From: Euryodendron excelsum
Lineage: Eukaryota > Streptophyta > Magnoliopsida > Ericales > Pentaphylacaceae
DNA length: 64,000 nt
Direction of reading: 5' to 3'
Assembly: GCA_033060915.1 (NCBI GenBank)
Contig: CM065379.1
Coordinates: 32,080,318 to 32,144,317, forward strand
Within the stretch, counting starts at the first letter, position 1. Each line of letters starts with the position of its first letter. Under the pieces are notes generated by a model that did no database searches, was not told the origin of the DNA, and was given only the letters and a program-made list of their open reading frames with translations. Of the stretch, positions 32,164-43,001 are shown piece after piece. Made by a program: the position numbers and the translations under genes.

Positions 32164-33593
32164 AAAGTTACAAGTGAATAGGTATCAAAATAATTCACTT
32201 ATGTAATCTTTGACTACAGGTCTAGTTTTATATTTATCAATTAATCCATCAGCTTTTATCTTTCTCTTGAATATTCAATTGTACATTAAAGGTTTATTAC
32301 CAGGTGAAAGATCCACTAGTTTTCAAATGTCATTATGCAAGATGGGTTCAACTTCACTGTTAATAGCCTCTTTTTATAAAAGGACTTCCAAAGAGGACAT
32401 CGTTTTTTTGAAACTTTGATGTTCATTTTCTAACAAAAATGTTAGGAGGTCAGAACTGAAAGACTTTGAAATCTTTGTTCTTTTACTACGTCTAAGTTCG
32501 GTCTCATTTTTTTTATCCACAGACCTATGATCTTGGTTTACTGCTAAATTATAAGTTCTTTTAAGAGAACTAGATTTTTGTGCAAAATTACAAAGAAATT
32601 CATTATTAAAGAATGAAGCATTCCTAAACTCCAAAACGGTATTAACATGTATATCAGAAATTTGAGACTTATGAACAAGAAACCAATACCTTAAAAAGAA
32701 GGGAGGTCAGTGTAATTGTCAAAAAGTAAATGGTATTTTCGTACATTTCACAAAGTCTCAAGAGTAGTTAGTATAATTTATTAATAAAAAATTCGTGTAT
32801 GATACCATGTAAAATTTGCTCGGAGAACAAAAATTCTGAATCCCCCCTAGTACTAACGCTCCTTAAAACAACTGTTTATCGTCCTTTTCTTCTACAGAAT
32901 TTTCAGCACCAGCATCCCCTTTGGTTGTCAGTCTCACAATCTAAGGCCCGTTTGGCAGTGCAGTGAGGTCAGTATGGCTTCTGCAGAACCAACTTAAAAA
33001 CTGCTGCGCCAATAAGAGTATACGGGCCTTCATCCCTCTTCATCTCAAAGTGCTTTTGGCGTTAGTCCAAACAACAAAACAGGACGTTGACGGCTGAGAG
33101 GTGCCATAGCAGGCTACCCTCGAAACTTGATGTTGCTCAGGTTCCACTGAGGATTCAGTGGAGAGTGCCAAAAGAAAAACTGTTCTATTGATGCTCGAAT
33201 TAGACTCTTGAGCTTGAGTTTCTTGAGCCTTCGGGCTGCTGCATCAATTTTTTTTTTTTTTTTTTGTTCTTTTCTTGTCCTGCCGACTAGTTGTGTGGAG
33301 ACAAATTTTGTGTAGTTTGTTTCCCTAGCTCCTGAAATTTTGTTGGTAGCAGGTACATTGAGATGGTGATATGTGTTCTTATTCTTTACTTTTATTTTTA
33401 TTTTGGTGGATGCCATTTTTTTTTTTTTTTTTTTTGAGTGCAATGGTTTTGGGCTGCACAAATGGGTAGCCTTCTTCCAAACCTAAGATTTGTGTTAAGG
33501 AGGGCAAGATAAAAAAAATTTATACTTTGTAGAGACAAAGGTAAAAGTTCTTAAACTTTGAGGGGCAATATACTCTATTTTACTATGAATACT
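32164..33593. other. intergenic DNA
   Basis: No gene seen. It contains poly-T runs at about 33,247-33,265 and 33,417-33,435. The minus-strand ORF at 33,114-33,461 is Lys-rich translation of those runs. GTTTGG-type sequence at about 32,950 and GTCCAAAC at about 33,065 could be ends of a decayed MITE. Confidence 0.5.
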
Positions 33594-33602
33594 AAAAAAG
33601 TC

Positions 33603-33740
33603 GGCCAATTTCCCTGATAAAAGGCACAAAAAAAAATTATTTCCCAACATGGATGCTGATTTAACTTTTCAGCAATTCAGGTTGAACGCTATTTGAAATA
33701 GCGTTATTTCTAAAAACGCATTTTCAAAAAAGCGTTTTTA
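33603..33740 (+). repeat. left terminal inverted repeat of the Mutator-like element
   Basis: About 138 bp, matching the reverse complement of roughly 36,332-36,472. Conserved stretches include TTCAGCAA, AGGTTGA and TTATTTCTAAAAA. Beyond it lie small palindromic units such as GCTATTTGAAATAGC. Confidence 0.75.
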
Positions 33741-35648
33741 GGTCGTATTTATTCTCCCATAGGGAGAATTAGTTTGAATGTGGGAATTGAATACGGTAAA
33801 AAAAGTTATATAAAAAGACAAAAAAAAACCATTTGAAATGACATTTTTTACATGGAAAAAACAACATTTGAAATGACGCTTTTTCGTGAGTAAAAAGCGC
33901 CATTTCAAATGGCATTTTTATGCCCTATATACCTCACACGTTCTTCTTCCTCTCTCACGCCACTGTGACGTTATAAGCAGAAAATCGTTATTTCTCTCAT
34001 TTGTCATCGTCTCTCACTCGTCTCTTCTACAATCTTCTCCTCTCATCGTCTCTCTCGCAACCTCTGATCATTTCAGCTGCTCTCTCTCTCGATAAAAATC
34101 AGTTGCTCTTTATATATACATTTATATATACATACATACATTCATGAAATTTTATTTATTTGTGAATATACATATATGCATATATATTTATTTGTAAATA
34201 TGCATAAATATTTGTTTGTTTGTGAATATGCAAACCTAGGGAGCCAGCCGAATGCATATATATTTACTTGGTTATTCCTTTTTTTTTAAAGTCATTTCGT
34301 GTGTTATATCTTTTTGATATTTGAGTGGTTTGGGGTAATAGGGGTTCCTTTTTTCTTTTTATTTTTATTTTTTTTTGCACATGTTCATAATTTTATCTTT
34401 TCTAAGTACTAGTGAAATCCAATCTTACATATGCTTAAATAATTGTCATTACGCATGTGGTCCTAATTCAAAGAATTCGAAGCCTTCAAAAGTATAGATA
34501 CTTTGGGGTTTGTCATTTACAATCTTTGCTGCCTTTCAACTTCAACTTGTGCCCCATCCTTACTAAAATTTATAGGACATGGCGTCTCTTCTCCACTCCA
34601 ATTCGGACGTCCTCTTGTCCTCGTTATGTATTTCTTGCAAATAGTGACTCTTCCTGCTGCAATCGATTACTATTCCACACATGGGATCATCGATGTTGTT
34701 ATGCAATATGTGAAATAGTTAATGGTCATTTCCATTACTGAATAAGTTAAAATAGTTTAACTTTTGAAGAAACATTAAAATTCATAAATATATTCAATTT
34801 TGAACTATCATACAATAGGTCAAATAGGTTTCAACTTTTTAAAAAAAAAATGACAATTCGATTAAATTCATAAATAGATTCATAAAATTATATACAAAAA
34901 AAACTTATATACATAAATAGATTCTCTATATATACAAAAAAATATATATATATATATATAATCTTCATAAAATTAAAAAAAAAAATTGTGCTTACAGCAC
35001 TCCAAAGAAAATATATTTATATACATTCAATAATGTATCTCATTTAAATTCATAAATACATTCAATTTTGAATTATCATACAATAGGTCATACATGTTTC
35101 AACTTTTTATTTATGTTTTTATAAAATAGCTTTGGTATAGCAGTACGAAAAATTATTATAAATGACAATTAGATGCATGCTACGTAATTAAATTATTTGC
35201 ATATTCATGTCAAGTCTCACGCTAACTTTTAAAAAATTTTTGTCTAGATCTTTTCTCTATTTGTTTGTGAATATCTCATTTTCATTTTTATTTTTTCAAC
35301 AATAATTAACTAGTTATTAATAGGTGAATAAGACTCACAATAGGCTATGTTGTAGTCTTAGGCTATGTGAATAGCTATACTTTAGTCACATCAATGAAAG
35401 GTCTCTATCATAAGTACCATATGAGTATGTATCGTGCTATATAGCTGTGTTGTTTGGCATGAAATTTGTAGATATGCAATTAATTATTTATCCCTTAATT
35501 TTTACATTTTTAGTAAGGTAAAGTCTGCTTAATGAGGTGGGTTAAAATTATATGTGTTTCATAATAGACACAGGTAAGTAATGACAACAATGGTAACGTT
35601 TTATTGAGGGGGAAGATAGTAAAAGATTGCTGAGAAGGTATATCCTAT

Positions 35649-35936
35649 GATATAGAGGCTAGCGGCTGCTATGATGTAGAACTGGAAACCACACTTGCTG
35701 GATTAAGGAAAATGATCATATCTATGATGACTGGGTATGGAGAACATGTGAATATAAAATTCATATGTAGATACCCTTATCGACTAATTGGAGAAGTCTT
35801 AGTATATAAGAAGTTGTCGGTCAATGACGACATTACATTGTAAACTGTCTTGAATCTCCTTTCGAGATATAGTGACATACATTGTGTTGAAATATACGTT
35901 GTGAATGAGGGAAGCACAATGACCACCAGAACTTAG
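35649..35936 (+). pseudogene. remnant of MULE transposase N-terminal domain
   Basis: About 95 codons in one frame with a single internal TAA near 35,840. Residues such as CYDVELETTLAGLRKMI, RYPYRL and HCVEIYVVNEG follow the pattern of the beta-rich N-terminal domain in front of plant MuDR-type transposases (hydrophobic strands, a basic patch, and VE-[IL]-YV at the end). No zinc knuckle, DDE core or SWIM domain follows. The identification rests on pattern, not on a search. Confidence 0.5.
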
Positions 35937-36331
35937 GCTATCAGAAGTAAGTTAAATCAGGCCGTTGGGGTACCTAAATGGGGAGGAAGGGTCTAGAAAG
36001 CGTGAAATTTTATGGGAGGCACCGATGTGATAAGAGTAAGGTGTGAGAGTTGACGACACGTCAATCAATTTTTTGGTTTTGGAAGTTATGCAAGGTTAAG
36101 TTGAACTGCTGCAGAGTTAGGGTTTTTCTGATAAAAAAGCTATTCGGAATAGCTTTATTTCCCATCGAAATAATGCCATTTCGAATGACGTTTTTTCCCC
36201 AGAAATAATGTCATTTCAAATGCCGTTTTTTCCTTGAAAAAAATGCTATTCCGAATGGCTCTTTTAATTTTAGTATACATGGTATAAATAACCTTAATAC
36301 CTTAATTCCCGTATATGTTGTGAAAATACAA

Positions 36332-36472
36332 TAAAGAAATGCTTTTTAAAAAAGCATTTTTAGAAATAATACTATTTCGAATAACGCTCAACCTGGGTTG
36401 CTGAATAAAGTTGAATCAGCCTCCAAGTTGAAAAATAAATTTTTTTTTTGCCTTTTGTCAGAAAAATTAGCC
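36332..36472 (-). repeat. right terminal inverted repeat of the Mutator-like element
   Basis: Mirror of 33,603-33,740, ending GAAAAATTAGCC. Divergence from the left repeat is high, so the element is old. Confidence 0.75.
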
Positions 36473-36788
36473 AAAAAAATCTATAGAAGGTACAGAGAAA
36501 TTTGAAAGTTTTGGGCTGGCCCTTTCCCGCGCTCCTTCAGCCCACCAATGTTCCAACCCATAACCCTCAAACCGAGCGAAGGCAGGATTCGATCCCAAAA
36601 TAGCATATCCTTCTAAGCGTTTGAAGATTTGTGGAAATCAAACAATTTATATTGATTATAAGTAGAATGGAATTCTGTCCAAAATCATTAAAATGATAAT
36701 AAAAAAATAAAAAAACAGAAATGACTGCCTGCTTCTATATTTGTAGAAATAATTTATAATAGTCTTCTAATATGCATCAGAAAATTAG

Positions 36789-37063
36789 GGATGTAGATTC
36801 TCTCTATTTCATGATTTGAAATGGAGATGTCCATTTCATTAATTGAGGTGTTGACACGTAAGCTAATATAAAAATAAAGGGTTCAGATGAGTTGATTTAA
36901 AATTTATTTAAAAATAAATAATTTTATAGTTATATATAAGGAAATAAATTTTAATACAAAACGACATAGTTTTAGTAAGACATATGGTAAGATTATATCT
37001 AGGCCATTGATTATGGAATGAAGATTTTCATTTCAAATCATGAAATTGAGAGAATCCAAATCC
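36789..37063. mobile_element. MITE with 48-bp terminal inverted repeats
   Basis: 275 bp. The left end GGATGTAGATTCTCTCTATT and reverse-strand right end GGATTTGGATTCTCTCAATT continue in parallel through TTCATGATTTGAAATG. AT-rich, no ORF. The target duplication could not be fixed, so the superfamily is open. Confidence 0.75.
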
Positions 37064-38133
37064 AAAAATTGTCGACACTAAAATAGACTCTTGCCGATCC
37101 CTGTTGGAAAAAAAGAAGAAGAAATATTTGATATAAAATGCTCTAAACACTGTTCATAAGATTAATCCATATAAACCAAGCTTTCAATTCATAAAACTTT
37201 CAATGGAATAGTTGGCTCATCTTCTCTGAAATCTATGAACAGAGTCAAATTTTTTTCTAGCTAGGTAGATTCATTCTACGAGTTTACAGCTAAGCGGATT
37301 CGACTATAAGATGTTTCTTTAAGTGACTTGGTATAACTAAATATTTTGGTCCATATATATACTTGTTTGCATCTCTGAAAGTTTGTGAACAAGAATAAAG
37401 AAAGAGAAGTAGCCAATGCCTTTGTTGTGCATTACCAGCAGATCAAGAGACAATCCCACTCCACTAGCAGTAGACCTTTACAAATCTCAATATGTTCAAT
37501 GGATGTAAGCAGAGATCATTGGAGTTTAGTTTAAATAATTCCCGGCTTCCACGAGCAGTGAGCTTTGATTAATGTGGGGATCGATTATTCTCCATTTTTC
37601 TGCACTTAAAAACTGGATAGCTACGTACTGCAACTTGTGCTCCCGCGAAAAATGCTGACCTTATGAGTTCTTTAGGCTAATGGGCTGTGCCTTCAAATCA
37701 AAGTTTGTGAACATGTGTATTGCATTTGATGGATGACCCGGTTTTTGTGGTTTACATATTAGTGTAAATCAATTATTGAGAAACTAAAATATAGGGCTAA
37801 ACTTGAGAGTTTTTCTTCTCTTTATGCTTTATTTTAACATGATATCATAACTATTCTACGTTAACCAAAGAAAGAAAGAAAGAAAAAAGAAAAAAAAAAA
37901 TGAAAGAGAACTGCAATGATCGATAAAAGACGTGAAAGGTTTTTGTTCACATTCTCATTCATCGCTAATACATTTGATACAATACATGCTCAAGCTCCGC
38001 TCCAAGGATCATAAAGCCCAAAAAAGATAAAATTCTCAACTTAGGATCTAAATTAAAAAAAGATGAAATTTTCTACAAGTTCAGAACATTCTGCTCTCCT
38101 GCTTTCGTCTGCAGAACATGGCTTCTCTGCTTC
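37064..38133. other. intergenic DNA and AHP 3' region
   Basis: No gene seen. TTTATT at about 37,828-37,833 (AATAAA on the minus strand) lies about 300 nt after the AHP stop and could be its poly(A) signal. An A-rich run at about 37,868-37,900 lies nearby. Confidence 0.5.
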
Positions 38134-39735
38134 TCATTGCATAGGAATTGACCCACCAGCAGCCAGAAGTTGCTGCTCAAGCTGCAACCGTTAAGCAAAC
38201 AAATGAAAGCGGACAAGTTTTGAGATGCAGATTCTGATCAATTTGGTCCAAAACAATTTGTGTTCTACCATATATACTCACCTTGAACAGAGTTTCAAGC
38301 TTGTTCTTCACAAGGGAATACTCATTCTTTACTTGTTGGAGACATTTTAGGCACCTGCATTTCTCAATAAGAATATGAAAATTTTCATATAACAATTGTA
38401 ATTCTCTGTTTTTAGATCTCAATTTCTATTATCTATTTTGTTGTTTTTGTTTCTGAGATTCACAGGGTTGTGAAGAAACTCACCCTTCAATATTCTGCTC
38501 CTCGAAATAGTTGCGGAAGGAAATGCAGACCTTCTGGACTCTTTGTGCTCCAATGCTGTCATGCCACAGAAAAATAGAAAATTAAGAACACTAATCTAGT
38601 CGAAAACTAGTGGTAGAAACATGAAATCAGCAAATTTTTTTTATGACATATGTAAACGCAGACAATTATTGGCATTTGGCATGCTTTTCTTCTTGCTTTG
38701 CAATAATGTTGGAAGCACACTTTTGACCAATTTCCTTGGTAGTGTGGTTCACTAAAACAGTTAACCAGATTAAGCAAGCCATTGACAATCGTTTTTAATG
38801 AAGCAGTACTGCATGATCAGATTTTGATCTAAGACATTACTGCGAAAGCTACCAATATGACCTCAGCATCTCACTTATTACGGACAAAGAGAAGAAGACG
38901 AGGAATTCGAAATTCTTGTCTGTTTTCTTTTTATGTTCTTTTATCCTTCACTTTCTATCACAACCAACCACAAGATGTAAGTTCATGTCATTTTCCTTTT
39001 TCTTTTTCCCTCAACAAATTTCGAGATTTAAACATAGTGTGATAGAACTGACTGAAACATGAGCCTTTAATCAGGTAACGACATGAATTGAATTAAATTG
39101 ATAGAGAAAGGTGCATTTACCTAGAGCTGCTACCCTTCAACTGATGAACATGGGCATCCACCTTTCTGAAATCTGCACTCTGCTGATCCCTACAGAATGA
39201 GAAGAGGAAGAAAAAAATTATCAACAAATTGAGACAATGAAATGTTCTTGATTTCCCATGTTCTTCAAAGCATGTAAAATCAAAAACAGAAAACAAGTCC
39301 ACAGAAGAAAAAAACAGAGACAAAATTACTATTAGATGACAAAAACAAAGAAGAACAGGCTCAGTTCTCACAAAGCATTGGTTAGTTCATTGAGAAGCCT
39401 GTCAGAATCTTGAAAGAAAAGAGACACCACTTCAACCACAAAGTCTGGGTTGCTCTCATCTTGCAGCTGCTCAAGTTGAGTGAACTGATCATCCAGAAAT
39501 CCCTTCTCACACCACAAGAAAACTCACCATCAAAAGCCAACCCAACAACCCAAAACAGGTCATTCAAATAAATAATAATAAATAAATTCAGAAGAGCAAA
39601 TATAAAAGGAGAAAAAATAGGGGGGAAAAAATCTGGGATTTTAAAAAATGTGCTGTTAATAGCTTAGTATACCTCATTATACAAGGAAGTTGTGTAGTCA
39701 GCCAACTGTCTTTGCAATTGAACCACACCAGCCAT
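38134..39735 (-). CDS. AHP1: histidine-containing phosphotransfer protein (AHP1 type)
   Basis: Carries phosphate from membrane histidine kinases, mainly cytokinin receptors, to response regulators, shuttling between cytosol and nucleus. Six exons, minus strand: 39,735-39,673; 39,502-39,372; 39,189-39,121; 38,555-38,484; 38,354-38,282; 38,181-38,134, all with GT/AG introns. The product is 151 residues; Arabidopsis AHP1 has 154. Landmarks are the N-terminal helices ([20 protein letters not shown]), the phosphorylation motif [11 protein letters not shown] with His80 as acceptor, and the C-terminal pair [20 protein letters not shown]. The acceptor His is present, so it is a true AHP, unlike pseudo-HPt proteins such as AHP6. 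The ATG was chosen because the frame opens there in [11 protein letters not shown], as in AHP1-type proteins, with a TATA box 140 bp upstream. It looks intact. Confidence 0.95.
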
Positions 39736-39875
39736 TGTAGCTCTCTGAGTCTCAAGCTCTAGCTTTATCAACTTGCAGAATTTTATAGTTTCACTTCATG
39801 GTGTTCAGCCTATTCACTATTTTTTCTTGGCAAGCTGGAGACCCAGAGACAGATTTGTAATATACACACATAGTA

Positions 39876-39885
39876 TATTTATATA
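39876..39885 (-). promoter_or_regulatory. AHP TATA box
   Basis: TATATAAATA on the minus strand, about 140 bp upstream of the AHP start codon; predicted RNA start near 39,845 and a leader of about 110 nt. Confidence 0.55.
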
Positions 39886-42640
39886 TATTATGGGTCCCTG
39901 TTTTTCACACTCTCTGGTATGTGTTTCTGTTCCTTTGCTTCCTCTTGCAGTCTCAACCCATCACGTGACTGTGAGTAGTTAAAAACTCAGAACTTCAAAA
40001 GCTGTCACAATATCCAAAATTTGATGCCATGCACCATTCACCTTCCCCACCATCTTTTTCTTACAGTAAATACTCCCTCTCTCTCTCTCTCTCTCATATT
40101 TTATTTAAAATATCTTGAACTGTTTCTGTAGAATCCTATCTGTATGTTGAAATTAAAATGAAAGGGGTAATGAAAGTGAAAGGTCCTTTTTCGTGGCGGA
40201 GCAGAAAGTTTATCTAGACAATTTAAAATTTTTTTTAGCATAATGCTATACAATTTGAACTTTTATGCAAAATTTGATAAACTAATTTTATAAAGGACAC
40301 TTACAAATTTTTAAAGAGAACAAATTGAAAAACACTCTTAAAATTAAAGATAAGAATGAAATTTTTAAAAAGTGAAGGGTGACAAGTGCCCTGAGCCTCA
40401 CATGGCTCTGCGTCTCGTCCTTTTTCTTTTTTGTAGACATATGAAAGTGGAAATTTTACATTTTTTTATCAAAAGATTAAAGTTGGTGCAATAGAAAGTC
40501 AGATTTGTTGTTGTTCAAAGAACATACTAATTACGCCCATCTTACCTACTCCACCCTTTCCTTTTTCTTTATCTCTTCCACACTTCACATCCATGCTTTT
40601 GATCTGTTGCAAATTCTTTAATCCATTTGATTCTGCTCTTGTTTTTGTTGTTGTTTGGGTGGTTGGTAGATTGGTTAATCAATTGGCTTTAGGGACAACT
40701 GACTAGGACATGCCCCACAGCCTTTGAGTCTTGTGGCTCTTTACACTATCCAATTAGGGTGCAAGGTTAATCTTCAATTTCATTTTTCATTTTTTGTTTT
40801 GATTTTCTGTGATGTTGAAATGTTTCATCTGGTGTGAAAATTTTATTTTTGGGATATAATTTAGATTTTTTTTTCAGTGGTGCAGATCTTACAGGTGTCA
40901 CAAGTTTGGGGCACCATGAAGGGGGCTATTATATGCTTTCTATTTTGTTGCAATTGTCATTCTAGAAAGAAATGATGTTTGATGGTTTTTACAACTGTGG
41001 AAAAGCTTTAGCTAGTTTGATGATGGATTGCTAGAGAAACCTTGGTTAGGCCTATAACAGAAATTCCGAGACTTGCTAGCATTGTCAAAGTGTGAAATGA
41101 CACAAATTCAAACATTACCCCATACACCAATAGGATACTCAATTGGTGGTTAGATAAAAAAAACACCAGTAAGACTCAATTGGTGGTTAGATTATTGAGT
41201 CTGTAGTTACTTTATAATTGAGAGATCCAATAATTCAAATAAAATTATGCAAACAGAATAGTTAATTTATTAACAGAATGATGAGGCTAGATAAGAGCCG
41301 TTCACTTTAAAACAAAATACCAATCATAATGTCTCTTAATTATAAAAACATCACTGCCACATCATTCTAATAGAATTTTCTGTATAAATTTTCTAAAAAA
41401 ATAACATTTTTCTTCAAATAAATGTTCAATGATATAATAGTACTAACTGTTATCACTTAGATTTAAGTTTTACCATTACACATTGAATACACAAAAAGAA
41501 GAAATCATAACAGAATACTACCTTCCTACTGCAATTGCTCCGATATTGATTAATAGGGACTTGAAATTTAAATCTGTTGAGATTGTGTAAACGTACAATT
41601 TGTGCATACTTCCACGAAAGCACACTTAATTCAAATATCTGTCCCACATTTGTTCTTGAATTATTTTCTTAGCCTAAGGATAATCTCAAAAGATATTCGT
41701 ATTGCAAATACATCCAAATTTTTACTGTGAACATAGTAAAAATATTGCAGATACATTTTTATTTATTTATTAAGAACTAAAACTAAAAGCTAACAAAAAA
41801 AAGCCATGATCCAAATGAAAAATGGGTAAAAAAGTTTATCCAAACGAGTAACAATTGGAGCTGGAATGTACTCAACCGTTTTTCACTATATGGAGTCATA
41901 GAATGAGAAATATCCCAGAAACTCAAGGACAAAGGGTGACCCGTATGGTGCCGACCACGCATGCAGGAAATAATTCCATTGTTCGAATCAACCCTTCAAT
42001 AGTCATGGATGGGGTGGGGGTGGTACAACTTTGCCATTTTCTATGGGACTGCATGTTTATTTTGTGGAGCTTTTCAATTTCGAAGTATGAATATATATAT
42101 ATATATATATCCCAGTGACTGATAGGTTAGGAGTTGAAGGGAGGACCACTCTGTACAATTGTCTAATTCTCTGCCCCTTGAAATGAAGGGCATGTAAGGA
42201 GGAATTGGGGGCCCTAAGAGACATTTCCTGCCATTTATGAACAGAAGAATACAAAAATATAGGATGTGTAGGTATCCAAAACAGACCTATATGGCTACAT
42301 ATACAGTCAAAGGGACTTGGGTCTCATGTTCCTAATACCCACAAAAATGAACATCACCATTGGCTTATTCATGTCAGGCACTCCACCTGCTTTAATGCTA
42401 TGTTTGGACTTTTAATTTATGAAAGAAAAATAAATTAAAGTGAAAGATGCTAAATTCTTCTCTTTTCTTTTGTTGGGTCAGGAAAATACAAAAATAAAAA
42501 ATCCAAAATCAACCCCTTGAGAAATTCAAAATCCAGACATGGGGTGCAGAATGTGTAACCAAATTACATGCTCCACTGTAGCAGAAACATGTTGAAGACG
42601 AGAACTCACTTTACAGCAGAATGAGCTATTTTTCATTTTT
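39886..42640. other. region between AHP and ATG18
   Basis: AHP promoter side on the left, then AT-rich DNA with no gene seen. It has a (CT)n microsatellite at about 40,076-40,096 and a (TA)n run at about 42,091-42,109. The ORFs at 41,453-42,254 lack any recognisable domain. Confidence 0.55.
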
Positions 42641-42644
42641 CCTC

Positions 42645-42650
42645 TTTATT
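42645..42650 (-). terminator. poly(A) signal for ATG18
   Basis: AATAAA on the minus strand, about 350 nt downstream of the ATG18 stop codon at 43,002. It would define a 3' UTR from 43,001 to roughly 42,625. Confidence 0.5.
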
Positions 42651-43001
42651 TTCTTTTTCATTGAAGAACAAATATTGTTACACAGAACAGAAATAACCTA
42701 TCCAGAGTCCAGACAAATCATTCACATAAATAAATATTTATATACAACATGTACATGAGAATTAGAAGGAATGAAGCCGGCATTCTGCTCCGGCGACACT
42801 AGGATCAACCAAAGAATATTTGCTCAATCTTCCAGCAATTAGTCAGTAGCATTTGGTTTTCAAACAGCAATAGAGCCTGCATTGCTGACAAATAGGATTG
42901 CACCATCCATGCAGCTGACCCCTACCACCCTTTCTACAACAATTTGAGCACAAAATGTGGGACGTGGCACGAAGCTAGCACATGGGAAGGCAGGGTCAAA
43001 A

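Larger units (their letters stand above)
33603..36472. mobile_element. Mutator-like element with long terminal inverted repeats
   Basis: 2,870 bp. Flanks are AAAAAAGTC (33,594-33,602) and AAAAAAATC (36,473-36,481), a 9-bp duplication with one mismatch, the Mutator hallmark. The left end GGCCAATTTCCCTGATAAAA pairs with the reverse-strand right end GGCTAATTTTTCTGACAAAA, and similarity continues for about 140 bp; weaker similarity (CATTTGAAATGACG-type subrepeats) extends to about 33,920 and 36,110. A coding remnant at 35,649-35,936 resembles the N-terminal domain of MULE transposases. The catalytic domain is absent, so it is non-autonomous. Confidence 0.8.

Noticed and set aside
33114..33461. 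Lys-rich minus-strand ORF
   Set aside because: Produced by two poly-T runs on the plus strand.
42770..43001. Extra coding exon reading VDFDPAFPCASFVPRP after ATG18 exon 8
   Set aside because: It is open only in a frame that the splice phase does not allow; in the spliced frame the stop TGA is reached at once, so it is 3' UTR.
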